Below, one piece after another: positions 26,726-36,427 of a DNA stretch of 64,000 nucleotides. Each line of letters opens with the position of its first letter. Within the stretch, counting starts at the first letter, position 1. Position numbers and translations under genes: made by a program. Origin of the DNA: CADEER01 sp965216585 (GTDB taxonomy: Bacteria > Desulfobacterota > Binatia > HRBIN30 > CADEER01); assembly GCA_965216585.1 (NCBI GenBank), contig CBDCGC010000003.1, positions 124,001 through 188,000 of the forward strand. Reading direction: 5' to 3'. A model generated the notes under the pieces. That model was not told the origin of the DNA. It searched no databases and saw only the letters and a program-made list of their open reading frames with translations.

Positions 26726-29700
26726 TCAGGCGCCGTGACACTTCTTGTACTTTTTGCCGCTGCCGCACGGGCACGGCTCGTTGCGACCCACCTTCTCGCG
26801 GTCGCGGCGCACCGTCGACTGCCGAGCCCGCGGTGCCGGTTGGCCACCGACACCGGCCGCCGCCGCGCCACCGCCGCCGCTCATCACCATCTGGGCCGGC
26901 TGTTGTTGGCGGCGCTGGGCCTCGAGCCGAGCCATGTCCTCTTCCTGCGTCACCTGTACGGTAAAGAGTTTCTGCACGGTCTCTTCGTGGATTCGCCCGA
27001 TCATCTCCTCGAACATCGCGAACCCCTCTTTTTTGTACTCCTGCAGTGGGTTCTTCTGCGCATAGCCGCGCAGGCCGATGCCCTCCTTGAGGTGATCCAT
27101 CGACAAGAGATGGTCCTTCCAGAGTTGATCGATGGTCTGCAGCATGAAGACCTTCTCGATCTGGCGCGTGATCGGCGGCGTGAACTCGACCTCGCGCTGC
27201 TCGTAGTAGCTGCGCAAGTGTTCGCTCAGGCGATCGGCGAGATCGGAGCCGCGCAGGGTTTCCTTCTCTTCCTCGCTGAGCTCGAGGTGCGTATTGAATT
27301 GAGCGAAGATCGCCTGATCGAAGGCCGCCCAATCGACCGCATCGTTGGGCGTTTCCGGCGTGCCGTAGCCCTCGACGATCGCGTCGACCAGGCCGTCGGC
27401 CATTTGCAGCGCCTGTTCCTTGAGCGCCTCGCCGGAGAGAACCTCACGGCGCTGGCCATAGATCACCTCGCGCTGCTTGTTCATGACGTCGTCGTATTCG
27501 AGCAAGTGCTTGCGAATGTCGAAGTCGCGAGCTTCGACCTTCGACTGGGCGTTGGCGATGGCGCGAGTGATCATGCGGTGCTCGATCGGTTCGCCTTCCT
27601 CCATGCCGAGGCGATCCATCAACCCCTGAATGCGATCGGCACCGAAGATACGCAGCAGGTCATCTTCCAGCGACAGGTAGAAGCGCGAACCACCGGGATC
27701 GCCCTGGCGACCGGCGCGGCCGCGCAACTGATTGTCGATACGACGGCTCTCGTGGCGTTCCGTACCGATGATCATCAGGCCGCCCGCTTCGACCACCTTC
27801 TCACGCTCCTCCGCACACAGCTTTTCGTAGCTGGTGAGGATCTCCTGGTAGCGATCGCCGATCTCATCGGGCGCCGCCTCCATCTGCTCGCGCACCTCCT
27901 CGATGGCGTCGGTGTACTTGCGGCGTTCGCGTTCGTAGGTCTCACGAGCCTCCACCACCGCCGCCTCGTAAGGCTGTCGCTGCTCGCTGTACGCCTGCTC
28001 AGCGTCTTTGAAGCTCTGCTCGGCCGCTTCGAACGCCCGCTTCGTCTCCTCCGGGTCGAGACCGGCATCTGCGCCGAGCACGGCGCCGAGCGCCCGCTCG
28101 TATTCGAGACGCGCGCGGTCGAACGCCGCCTGCGAGCGCTGCAGTCGCGCTTTCGGCAAGTCGCCGTTCTGCGCCACCTCGCGCATGACACCGCACCAGT
28201 CATCCATCGCCTGCCGGAAGCGCGACTGCCCTTCTTCGCCGAAGTGGGGACCGGTGACGTGATCGATCTCCTCCATTGCCACCGCATAGGCCTCGGCGGC
28301 ACTCGCCGCCGCCGCCATGGCAGGTGGCTCGCCGGCCGCCACTCCCGTTTCGTAGGCGCGGCGGGCGCTCCAGAACGCCGCCTCGAGATGCTCGCGATGG
28401 GCGCCGGTGACTCGCTCGAGGGCGCCGGCTTGCGCCTCTTCCAGTGGCTGCCACTTCGGCTCGTGCTCCTCGCGCGCCTTCTCCAGGGCGTTGTCGAAAT
28501 CGTCGCGCAGGCGTGCCAGCACGTCCTCGTAGCTCATCGACTTGCCGGAAGACTTGCCGCGCCGCTTGACCCACTCGTTCTCCATCTCCGAACGCGCCAG
28601 GAACTCCGGATTGCCGCCGAGAAGAATGTCCGTACCGCGCCCGGCCATGTTGGTGGCGATCGTCACGGCGCCATAGCGGCCGGCCTGAGCGATGATGTTG
28701 GCCTCGGCTTCGTGATTGATGGCGTTGAGGACGTTGTGCTTGATCTTGTGCTTCTTCAACAAGCGGCCGAGCGTTTCCGACTTCTCGACCGAGATGGTGC
28801 CGACCAGCACCGGCTGGCCGCGCTCGTGGCAATCGGCGATCTCGGCGGCGACGGCGTCGAACTTTTCGCGCTCCGTTTTGTAGACGACGTCCGGGTGATC
28901 GATGCGGGCGAGAACCCGGTTGGACGGCATGACGACGACATCGAGCTCGTAGATCTTCTTCAGCTCGGCCGCCTCGGTGTCTGCCGTACCGGTCATGCCC
29001 GCCAGCTTGCGGTACATGCGGAAGTAGTTTTGCAGCGTGATCGTCGCCAGAGTCTGGTTCTCGCGCTCGATGGTGACGCCTTCTTTCGCCTCGACCGCCT
29101 GGTGCAAACCATCCGACCAGCGACGGCCCGGCATGAGACGGCCGGTGAACTCGTCCACGATGATCACCTGACCATCCTTGACCACGTAGTCGACGTCGCG
29201 CCTGAACAGCGCGTGGGCGCGCAGCGCCTGGTTGACGTGGTGCAAGATGTCGATCTGGTTGGGATCGTAGAGGTTGGAGATGTTGAGCATGCGCTCGACC
29301 TTGGCGACACCCGCCTCGGTCAACGCCACTGCCTTGGCTTTTTCGTCGACCGTGTAATCGCCCTGGGCATCGACGGCGGCCCGTTCTTCTTGCGGCACGT
29401 CGCCCACCGTCGTCGCACCGATGCGCAACCGCGGGATGATGCGGTTGATCGAATAGTACTTCTCGGTCGACTGCTCTGCCGGACCCGAGATGATCAGCGG
29501 CGTGCGCGCTTCGTCGATCAGGATGTTGTCGACTTCGTCGACGATCGAGTAGGTGAGCTCGCGCTGGACGTATTCGTCGAGCGAGAACTTCATGTTGTCG
29601 CGCAGGTAGTCGAAACCGAACTCGTGATTCGTCCCGTAGACGACGTCGCTGTGGTAGGCGTCGCGCCGCTCGATGGGACGCAAGTTGAGCATGCGGTAGT

Positions 29701-30502
29701 CCTTGACGACGTAGTCGGGATCGAACGCAAAGCTCTCGTCGTGAACGATCGAGGCGACCGTGAGCCCGAGGGCGTGGTAGCAAGGTCCCATCCATTGGAC
29801 GTCGCGCCGGGCCAAGTAGTCGTTGACCGTAATCAGGTGCACACCGCGGCCAGTCAGGGCGTTGAGGTAGACCGGCAGCGTCGCCACCAGCGTCTTGCCC
29901 TCACCGGTCTTCATCTCAGCGATGGTACCGCGGTGAAGGACGACACCACCGAGGATCTGGACGTCGTAGTGGCGCAGACCGATGGTTCGCCGCGCCGCCT
30001 CGCGCACGCAGGCGAAGGCCTCGGGGAGAATCTCGTCGAGGACTCGGTTTTCCTCGTCGTAGAGGACCTCCTCCTGCTTGGTGATGCGCTCGCGCAGCTC
30101 GTCGAAAACCTCGCTGCCCTCGGCATGTGCGTCGGCTATTTCACCGCGCAGCCTCTCCAGCTCGGCGCGCTCGCCGGCCGTTTCCTCCTGCACTCGAGCG
30201 CGAAAGATCGCCGCCTTGCCGCGCAGCTCCTCGTCGCTGAGCGCCTGGATCTCCTCCTCCAGGTCGTTGACCTGCTGGAGAATCGGACGCATGCGCTTGA
30301 GCTCGCGCTCGTTCTTGCTGCCGAGGACCTTTTTCGGGTCGGCAGCCGTGGCGCCGCCGATCAGGCCAACCACCGCCCCGACCCCGAGATAAGGGTAGAG
30401 GTCCGGAAAGACGATGGCGCCAATCAGATACGCGCCAATGCCACCTGCAACCAGAGCGCCAGCGGCAATACCGGCGAGCGCGCCCAACAACATCCGACTC
30501 AT
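26726..30502 (-). CDS. secA: Protein translocase ATPase SecA with extra membrane hairpin and large insertions
   Basis: 1258 residues against about 830-950 usually. It drives Sec-dependent export. Core: Walker A KTGEGKT (198-204), VDEVDNILIDEARTPLIISG (321-340), MAGRGTDILLGG (619-630), GTERHESRRIDNQLRGRAGR (913-932), and the zinc tail CPCGSGKKYKKCHG. Three additions stand out. Residues 1-55 form two Gly/Ala-rich membrane helices before the normal start (VLGSKNEREL). About 50 charged residues (107-157) precede ILPEAF. About 270 residues (634-906), largely predicted coiled coil, fill the variable loop of the second nucleotide-binding fold. The ATG at 30502 has GAGAGG upstream. Confidence 0.95.
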   Translation of the reverse strand: MSRMLLGALAGIAAGALVAGGIGAYLIGAIVFPDLYPYLGVGAVVGLIGGATAADPKKVLGSKNERELKRMRPILQQVNDLEEEIQALSDEELRGKAAIFRARVQEETAGERAELERLRGEIADAHAEGSEVFDELRERITKQEEVLYDEENRVLDEILPEAFACVREAARRTIGLRHYDVQILGGVVLHRGTIAEMKTGEGKTLVATLPVYLNALTGRGVHLITVNDYLARRDVQWMGPCYHALGLTVASIVHDESFAFDPDYVVKDYRMLNLRPIERRDAYHSDVVYGTNHEFGFDYLRDNMKFSLDEYVQRELTYSIVDEVDNILIDEARTPLIISGPAEQSTEKYYSINRIIPRLRIGATTVGDVPQEERAAVDAQGDYTVDEKAKAVALTEAGVAKVERMLNISNLYDPNQIDILHHVNQALRAHALFRRDVDYVVKDGQVIIVDEFTGRLMPGRRWSDGLHQAVEAKEGVTIERENQTLATITLQNYFRMYRKLAGMTGTADTEAAELKKIYELDVVVMPSNRVLARIDHPDVVYKTEREKFDAVAAEIADCHERGQPVLVGTISVEKSETLGRLLKKHKIKHNVLNAINHEAEANIIAQAGRYGAVTIATNMAGRGTDILLGGNPEFLARSEMENEWVKRRGKSSGKSMSYEDVLARLRDDFDNALEKAREEHEPKWQPLEEAQAGALERVTGAHREHLEAAFWSARRAYETGVAAGEPPAMAAAASAAEAYAVAMEEIDHVTGPHFGEEGQSRFRQAMDDWCGVMREVAQNGDLPKARLQRSQAAFDRARLEYERALGAVLGADAGLDPEETKRAFEAAEQSFKDAEQAYSEQRQPYEAAVVEARETYERERRKYTDAIEEVREQMEAAPDEIGDRYQEILTSYEKLCAEEREKVVEAGGLMIIGTERHESRRIDNQLRGRAGRQGDPGGSRFYLSLEDDLLRIFGADRIQGLMDRLGMEEGEPIEHRMITRAIANAQSKVEARDFDIRKHLLEYDDVMNKQREVIYGQRREVLSGEALKEQALQMADGLVDAIVEGYGTPETPNDAVDWAAFDQAIFAQFNTHLELSEEEKETLRGSDLADRLSEHLRSYYEQREVEFTPPITRQIEKVFMLQTIDQLWKDHLLSMDHLKEGIGLRGYAQKNPLQEYKKEGFAMFEEMIGRIHEETVQKLFTVQVTQEEDMARLEAQRRQQQPAQMVMSGGGGAAAAGVGGQPAPRARQSTVRRDREKVGRNEPCPCGSGKKYKKCHGA

Positions 30503-30612
30503 GATTCCTCTCGGGGCATCGACGACCACTCCAACGGTAATCGGTCATGCTGCCCCCAGACTGGCAAAAGATCAAGCTGGAGGTACTATTGTCTCACATT
30601 TCGACTGGCCTT

Positions 30613-30740
30613 CTAGCGCGCGATCTGGACCGCCGAATCGACGGCGGCGCCGAGGAAGCGGGAGTCGACGCGGACGAAGCGCTCCGGCGCATCGGTGACG
30701 AAGAATGACATTTCGGCACCGTCACCTTGGCGCGGCGCAA
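30613..30740 (-). pseudogene. Truncated second copy of the murI 3' end
   Basis: Encodes the last 37 or so residues of glutamate racemase with its own stop (TAG). Over 117 aligned bases I count 11 differences from the intact murI end at 32937 (about 91 % identity), yet over the last 37 residues there is only one protein difference (Asp for Gly in RFVRVDSRF). Upstream the match fades near 30740 and no start exists. Mostly silent differences mean this fragment diverged as part of a working gene, not as a decaying local copy. Confidence 0.85.
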
Positions 30741-30942
30741 CGCCGCAGATGTGGAGCGGTGCAGCGGCATTGTGCTCGCGAAGGAGAAAGCAATGATGCC
30801 ATGCGGAGTATAGCGAAATGACGAGCCAGCGCCCTGACGGCGCTTATAGCGGTACAGGCAAGTGAACGCCAACAGTGCCCAAGGACTTGTCACAGGTCTA
30901 CAATTCAGCGAGACACCCCCAAGAGCACTCCCCAGGTTGGCA

Positions 30943-32928
30943 ATGACGTTCGGCGATCTCGATTCAGTTTTCGATCACGTTGCGGCCACGGGCTGGAGCC
31001 TTGCTCTCGGCCTGTCAGCAAGTCCAGTCCTCGTGGCTTTCGGAACGTTCTTGGTTCTCGTGCCGCTGACGGTTTCGGGGCAGTCAGTTTCCAAACTCGC
31101 AACGTTTTCATTGGTATCCGGAGTCATAGCCCAGGCATCCTTCCTCAAGGGGTACTCATGGGCCGGGCTCGCATTCTACGGACTCGGAACTATTACAGCT
31201 TTCGCTGTCGGTCGTCGTTTGGCAAAAGCTCCCAATACGGTGCTGAAGTCACGGTCCAATTCCATCATAAGCGATCTGGGCGCCATCTCCATCGTCCTAA
31301 CCCTGTCCACAATCATACGCCTCTACTCGCTTGAGGGAATTCCTTGGTTCGTCGACGTTGAGGCTGCGGCCGCATATCTTGAAAGCCTGAGTGGACACGG
31401 CATGGCTCATTACGTCGCACACAATCGAGTACTTGACGACGGCTACATACACATGCTGGGCCGTTGGGCTGCAAATCAAGTTATCGGGCCCGGGATAATC
31501 ACGCTACGCAGCGTCAGTCTCGGATTTGGAGTTCTCTCCGTCGTTCTCTCGTATGTCGTCGCCAGACAATTCGTCGGAGTTGGGTCCGCCTTCGGCGCCG
31601 CTACTCTACTGGCTTTCGACCCCGCTCATCTCTTCTGGTCGAGGATCGAAGCGAGCCAGATCATCGCCGCGTCAGTTGGTTGTTTCGTGTCGCTGCTGTT
31701 GGCGCTTTGGATGTACAAAGCCTGGACTCTCGCATCCGTGTTTGCCGTTGCGCTGTGGACGCCGATCACGCGCTACTTTTACGCTGGGGCGCTGGGTATG
31801 GCCGCACTTCCGCCACTACTCGTCTTGTTGGGAATCGTTCGGCGGGACACACGGAGCCAGGCCCTACGGGCCGCTCCCATCCTCCTCCTGGGGAGTTTCC
31901 TGTGGTTTCATAGCAGTTCCATCTTGTTTCTAGCGACGAACGGGAGCTGGAAAAACGTTCCCGCCATGAACGTCTACGGACGTCCGTTGCTCGAGCCACA
32001 CGATCCAGAGAACGTCCTCGAGAATCTCACCGTCACTGAGAAAGCGCTGTTTCAAGCCAACCGATTCGTCACGCACACCCTTCGGATGGGAGCGCACATG
32101 GTCGACCACCGTGACCGATTCTCGAACTGGCTCATGTTGGCCCAGCCCGATCCCCACCATAAACGCAGCATCAATGCGGCTCTTGCGGCCGTCCTGATTC
32201 CCGCACTCGCCTTTGTGTTCGGTGCAACCCGCGATGCGCGTTTCTCCGTGTTGTGCCTATGGTTGCTTGCCACAATTCTACCGGGTGTTCTCAGCATCGC
32301 GCCAATGCCGCGCCGGCTAGTCGGCTTCATGGCCGGAACGTATGTGGTCGGTGGGATCTTCCTCTCCCTGGGGATCGCTCGCGGTCTCGGCGAACCCCAG
32401 AAGCGCTGGTTTCGTGACCTGTCAATCGTGGCCGCGCTGTTCGTAGCCTTGACGAATCTATCGAGCCACCTGCTGACTGGACGTCAGCGGCCCGAGATGA
32501 CTAGATTCGTGGAGTTTGTGGAACCACTCTTCTCGGGAGCAGACGTGGTCTACCACAACATCGAGGACTGGGCCGAAGCTGGGACACTCGTGTACGGCAA
32601 CGCAAGAGTATTCCGCGAACGACTTCCTTGCTTCAAATACATCGAGGCCCTGAGTGTGTCTGGCTCCGAGCTGACACACCCCCCTTGCAACTACCAGGAT
32701 CCTATCTACCCGATCCTATTGGAGGAGGAAGAAATCTCCCATCTGACGGAGCGACAACACTCCGACGTCGCGTACCTGTGGCAGCTTACTTCCACCATCC
32801 AGATCGTGGAGTACAATACCCTTCTCGCCCACTTCCCGAGCGCAACTGTACGGCGCGCCCGATTCACGATTCCGCCTTATCCCGAAACAGACGTCGTCGT
32901 CGCACGGACAGCAAACACGCACCAATAG
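30943..32928 (+). CDS. GT-C type membrane glycosyltransferase, probably acquired
   Basis: 661 residues from ATG 30943; a GTG at 30862 is in frame, and neither has a good ribosome site. Ten or more hydrophobic segments. The first large periplasmic loop, LEGIPWFVDVEAAAAYLESL, holds the acidic motif (D-x-E) expected of GT-C/PMT-like enzymes that take sugars from polyprenyl phosphates. A soluble C-terminal region follows (DVVYHNIEDWAEAGTLVYG). Base and codon use are less GC-rich than the neighbours (many A/T third positions). It is the only + strand gene between secA and the murI operon and is bracketed by the two murI 3' ends. Confidence 0.8.
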   Translation: MTFGDLDSVFDHVAATGWSLALGLSASPVLVAFGTFLVLVPLTVSGQSVSKLATFSLVSGVIAQASFLKGYSWAGLAFYGLGTITAFAVGRRLAKAPNTVLKSRSNSIISDLGAISIVLTLSTIIRLYSLEGIPWFVDVEAAAAYLESLSGHGMAHYVAHNRVLDDGYIHMLGRWAANQVIGPGIITLRSVSLGFGVLSVVLSYVVARQFVGVGSAFGAATLLAFDPAHLFWSRIEASQIIAASVGCFVSLLLALWMYKAWTLASVFAVALWTPITRYFYAGALGMAALPPLLVLLGIVRRDTRSQALRAAPILLLGSFLWFHSSSILFLATNGSWKNVPAMNVYGRPLLEPHDPENVLENLTVTEKALFQANRFVTHTLRMGAHMVDHRDRFSNWLMLAQPDPHHKRSINAALAAVLIPALAFVFGATRDARFSVLCLWLLATILPGVLSIAPMPRRLVGFMAGTYVVGGIFLSLGIARGLGEPQKRWFRDLSIVAALFVALTNLSSHLLTGRQRPEMTRFVEFVEPLFSGADVVYHNIEDWAEAGTLVYGNARVFRERLPCFKYIEALSVSGSELTHPPCNYQDPIYPILLEEEEISHLTERQHSDVAYLWQLTSTIQIVEYNTLLAHFPSATVRRARFTIPPYPETDVVVARTANTHQ

Positions 32929-32936
32929 CATCGCCG

Positions 32937-33734
32937 TCAGCGAGCGATCTGGACCGCCGAATCGACGGCGGCGCCGAGGAAGCGGGAGCCGACGCGGACG
33001 AAGCGCTCTGGCGCGTCGGTCACGAAGAACGACATCTCGGCGCCGTCGCCTTTGCCGCGCGGCACTGTCCCGCTCTCGAGCAGCTCGGCGACGGCCGCCG
33101 CCGTCGCCTCGGCCGAGTCGATCAGGTGCACCGACTTGCCCATCGTCGCAGCGAGGGTTCTTCGCAGGAGTGGATAGTGGGTGCAGCCGAGGATCAAGGT
33201 GTCGATACCGCTGCGGCACAAACTGGCCAGATAGAGACCTGCCGTATCGCGGGCGATCGCGTTGTCGACCCACCCTTCTTCGGCGAGTGGGACGAAGAGC
33301 GGGCAGGCGCGGGTGTAGATTTCGAGATCGTCGCGCCGGGCCTTGAGCGCCGCCGTGTACGAGCCGCTGCGGATCGTCGCCTCGGTTCCGATGACGCCGA
33401 CCTTGCCATTGCGAGTCTCGGCCGCAGCGGCGCTGGCCCCCGGCTCGATGACGCCGATCACCGGCACTGGTAGCGTTTCGCGCAGCTCGCGAAGAGCCAC
33501 CGCACTGGCCGAGTTGCAGGCGACGACGAGCACCTTGATGCCTTTGTCGAGCAGGAAGGCGGCGTTTTCGATCGAGTAGCGACGAACGACGTCGGCGGAC
33601 TTCGGCCCGTACGGTGTCCTCCCGGTGTCGCCGAGGTAGATCAAGCTCTCGTTCGGCAGCGCCGCAGCGACGGCGCGCACCACCGTCAGCCCACCGATGC
33701 CGGAATCGAAAATGCCGATCGCCGCCGCGCTCAC
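32937..33734 (-). CDS. murI: Glutamate racemase
   Basis: 265 residues, the normal length. It makes D-glutamate for peptidoglycan. Conserved: IGIFDSGIGGLTV at the start, the first catalytic Cys in ACNSASA, the second in GCTHYPLL, and GDTGRTPYG. The start GTG 33734 overlaps the TGA of the preceding radical SAM gene (GTGA). It is the last gene of a four-gene - strand operon and converges on the acquired glycosyltransferase gene with an 8-base gap. Confidence 0.97.
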   Translation of the reverse strand: MSAAAIGIFDSGIGGLTVVRAVAAALPNESLIYLGDTGRTPYGPKSADVVRRYSIENAAFLLDKGIKVLVVACNSASAVALRELRETLPVPVIGVIEPGASAAAAETRNGKVGVIGTEATIRSGSYTAALKARRDDLEIYTRACPLFVPLAEEGWVDNAIARDTAGLYLASLCRSGIDTLILGCTHYPLLRRTLAATMGKSVHLIDSAEATAAAVAELLESGTVPRGKGDGAEMSFFVTDAPERFVRVGSRFLGAAVDSAVQIAR

Positions 33735-34831
33735 CACCGCGCTCCAGCCGCCAGCCGCAGGCCGAGCTGGCGGTCGCTGGGAATCTCGTTCATCACGCGC
33801 TGCCAGACCCTGGGGCTTTCCATGCACAGATAGATCGGCACCTCGGGTGTGCGGGCGCGAATGCGCTCGAGCACGAAGCGGTACATCTGCACGCGCAGCC
33901 CGCGCCATACGCGCAGCTTGCCGTCGTCGCATTCGACCAGCTCGGCGCCGAGAACGTGTGCGTTGTCCGCCCGCGGTCGCGCCCGCACGCGGCGCAGTAG
34001 GGATTTCGTCATGCGCAGCGACCCCAGACTGAACCACGCCAACTCCGCCGCCGGCACGGCCGCGAAGGTCGCGTCGAGCAGCTCGCCATAGCTCTCGCGC
34101 CAGCCTTCGTGCTCGATCATCGGGTCGAGGTGAAAACCGACCCGATACCCGGCCGCGGCAACGCGCGCCGCGGCGGCGAGGCGCCCGTCGATCGAGGCGG
34201 TGCCGCTTTCCTCGCAGGCGGCGATACGCCGCGGTGTCAGCGACCAGCTCACCACCGTACGGCCGCGCGGGTCGACGCCGAGCAATTCGTCGATGCACTC
34301 GCTCTTGGTCTTCAACTCCAGGGTCGCGTTGTCGTGCCGCGCGAAGAAGTGCACCAGCTCGGGACTCAAAGAGGTCAGCGGATCGAGGGCCAGGCTGTCG
34401 GCCAGCTCGCCGGTGCCGATGCGGAACGAACGTTGTGGATGCGCCGCCAGCACCCGCTCGATTTCAGCCAGGCCGTCACCGACGTTGGTGAACGCCGTCG
34501 TGTGGGCGTTCGACACCAAATAGTCCTGCAGAAAGCAGTACGAACAGTCGAACGGACAATTGCTGGCGAAGCTGACGACCAGATAGTTGCAACAGACGAG
34601 GCCGGAGGTTCCAGCCGGACAGTGCTCGAGAAAGGTGCCGCGGTGGCGTTTGAGGACCAGGACCCGCTTGCCCTGTGCGAAGGTCACCGGCGGCAGACCC
34701 GCCGCCTTGGAAAAAGTGTGTCGCGACACCTCCGGCGCGCGCGCGAACACCCGCTGAGCGATGGCGCTCGTCTCCTCCCCCTCTTCGACCCAGATCTCGG
34801 CCGGTTGCATGGGCGCAGCCGGCGAGCTCAT
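33731..34831 (-). CDS. Spore photoproduct lyase-like radical SAM protein
   Basis: 366 residues. The radical SAM motif is C92-x3-C96-x2-C99 in NCPFDCSYCFLQDYL, preceded by CCNYLVVSF. This NCPFDCSYCFLQ pattern marks the SPL family, whose founder SplB repairs thymine dimers in spores. No sporulation genes are seen here, so a general DNA-repair or other radical role is more likely; that is inference. Start and stop both overlap neighbours by four bases (ATGA upstream, GTGA downstream), placing it in the murI operon. Confidence 0.9.
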   Translation of the reverse strand: MSSPAAPMQPAEIWVEEGEETSAIAQRVFARAPEVSRHTFSKAAGLPPVTFAQGKRVLVLKRHRGTFLEHCPAGTSGLVCCNYLVVSFASNCPFDCSYCFLQDYLVSNAHTTAFTNVGDGLAEIERVLAAHPQRSFRIGTGELADSLALDPLTSLSPELVHFFARHDNATLELKTKSECIDELLGVDPRGRTVVSWSLTPRRIAACEESGTASIDGRLAAAARVAAAGYRVGFHLDPMIEHEGWRESYGELLDATFAAVPAAELAWFSLGSLRMTKSLLRRVRARPRADNAHVLGAELVECDDGKLRVWRGLRVQMYRFVLERIRARTPEVPIYLCMESPRVWQRVMNEIPSDRQLGLRLAAGARW

Positions 34832-35355
34832 TCGCCGGCCTCTTCGAGAATGGTGAAAATGGATTCGATTTCACCACCGGCCATCGCCGCCGCCAGGCGC
34901 TCGCTGTGAGCGCGCATCTCGTCCGCCGACGATGCTCGCAGGGTCACCACCACGTCGTCGCCCTCGAGGTTGTCGGGAACCTCCAAGCGGACTCGGCCGG
35001 GTAGTTCGAGGGCATTGCGCAGCTCGTCGACGCGGGTCAGCGCCGCGCTCAGTTGCGGGTAGCGCAGGCGGCGCAGGCGCGCCTTCAATGCCTTGATCTT
35101 CTCGCTCCGGGCTATCGGCCGCTCACACAAAGCCGCAACTTCGGCGTCGCCGAGAACCTCGGCCACCGACGTCGAGCAGCGCGCCGCCGTGTCTTCGACG
35201 AGATCGAGGACACCGCGCAGGTGGTTGTCGCTGAGGCGCAAGGGCTGCACGATCGCCTCGAGCGCCGCCCGCGATGCCGGCTCGAGGCGGTCGAGGCGCG
35301 CCAACGTCTCGCCACTCCAACGCCGCGCCGTGCGATCCTCTGCCCGCTCAACCAT
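34828..35355 (-). CDS. Unknown protein coupled to the SPL-like gene
   Basis: 175 residues from ATG 35355. No family recognised. The sequence is mostly helical, with charged and Leu-rich segments (SGETLARLDRLEPASRAALE, RSEKIKALKARLRRLRYPQL), a beta-like middle (RVRLEVPDNLEGDDVVVTL) and an acidic tail FTILEEAGE. It overlaps the upstream glycosyltransferase by 8 bases and the SPL-like gene by 4, so it probably works with the SPL-like protein. The middle segment has a possible ParB-type flavour, not firm. Confidence 0.75.
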   Translation of the reverse strand: MVERAEDRTARRWSGETLARLDRLEPASRAALEAIVQPLRLSDNHLRGVLDLVEDTAARCSTSVAEVLGDAEVAALCERPIARSEKIKALKARLRRLRYPQLSAALTRVDELRNALELPGRVRLEVPDNLEGDDVVVTLRASSADEMRAHSERLAAAMAGGEIESIFTILEEAGE

Positions 35356-36193
35356 GGCGATGACGGGCGGCCAGCTCTTCGTAGGAACGCGCATCGCCGA
35401 GGCGCCCGCGCTTGCGCGCACCACCGGCGAGGACGGCACACTTGTGGGCGAGGACGCGAACGGCCGCGGCGCGCTGGCCGTCGGCCAGCACGGCCGAGGT
35501 CAACAACTTGTCGATCGACCGGACGCGAAAGCGGTCCATGCCCCAGTAGCGCCGCGACAACTGATCCTGGTGACCGCCGTATTTGACCACCAGTGGTTCG
35601 TCAACCAACCCAAAGGGAATGCGCGCCCCCAACCGCAGCCACAGATCGTAGTCCTCACACACCGGCAACTCCTCGTCGAAACCACCCGCCTCGAGAAAGA
35701 GCCGGCGGCGCAGCATCACCGCCGATGGCGAGACGAGGCAACGCTCGAGGCTGGGTGCAAAGATGTCGCCGCTCGGCTTCTCGTGATGCTTGCAGGCGTT
35801 GACGCGAACGCCGTTGCGGATCCAGATCTCGCCGGTCTGGCTGGCGGCAATGTCGGGATGGCGATGGTGATAGCGCATTTGCGCCGCCAACTTGCCCGGC
35901 AGCCAGAGATCGTCCGAATCGAGAAAGGCCAACCACTCACCGCGCGCCGCACCGGCACCAAAGTTGCGCGCCGCCGACACACCCGCCGCCGGGCGCCACA
36001 CGTAGGTCACGCCGGGTAGCTTGGCCAGTCGTTCGCCCGAGTCGTCGGTCGAACCGTCGTCGACGACGATCACCTCCAGAGGGCGCACCGTCTGCGCCAA
36101 CACCGACGCCGCCGCGCGCACCACCTTGGCGGCGCGGTTGCGCGTCGCAATGACGACGGAAATCGTCCCGGCTGCACCTTCGACGCCTTTCAT
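35348..36193 (-). CDS. Family 2 glycosyltransferase
   Basis: 281 residues from ATG 36193. GT-A fold: ISVVIATRNRAAKVVRAAASV, VVDDGSTDDSGERL, the metal-binding DxD region FLDSDDLWLPGK, and the acceptor-side ELPVCEDYDLWLRLG. It transfers a sugar from a nucleotide-sugar donor, probably to a surface glycan. It is the first gene of the operon ending in murI, overlapping the next by 8 bases. The role of the combination is unclear beyond envelope assembly. Confidence 0.92.
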   Translation of the reverse strand: MKGVEGAAGTISVVIATRNRAAKVVRAAASVLAQTVRPLEVIVVDDGSTDDSGERLAKLPGVTYVWRPAAGVSAARNFGAGAARGEWLAFLDSDDLWLPGKLAAQMRYHHRHPDIAASQTGEIWIRNGVRVNACKHHEKPSGDIFAPSLERCLVSPSAVMLRRRLFLEAGGFDEELPVCEDYDLWLRLGARIPFGLVDEPLVVKYGGHQDQLSRRYWGMDRFRVRSIDKLLTSAVLADGQRAAAVRVLAHKCAVLAGGARKRGRLGDARSYEELAARHRHG

Positions 36194-36427
36194 AAGACGA
36201 AAACAATACGGCGTTTGCGGCGAAATCAAAACCCATACCGCAACCAAGGTCTTGGATCGTCGTCTGCATCCATACTAAGGGAGATACGTTTCCCGTGCGC
36301 GGCGAATCCGACCGAGCACCGCCGCACGATCGCTGTCGCACTCGAGTCAAACGCCGGAGCCACCGCACGTTGCACATCGCCAACGCAGCCGGCACAATCC
36401 AAGCTGATCAGCACTCTACTTTCTCGA

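Noticed and set aside
26696..30616. 1306-codon open frame on the + strand
   Set aside because: It is the mirror of secA, which has full conserved motifs on the other strand.
30503..32936. Integrase, transposase or terminal repeats around the acquired glycosyltransferase
   Set aside because: None seen; only the murI 3' fragment marks the event, so no mobile element type can be named.
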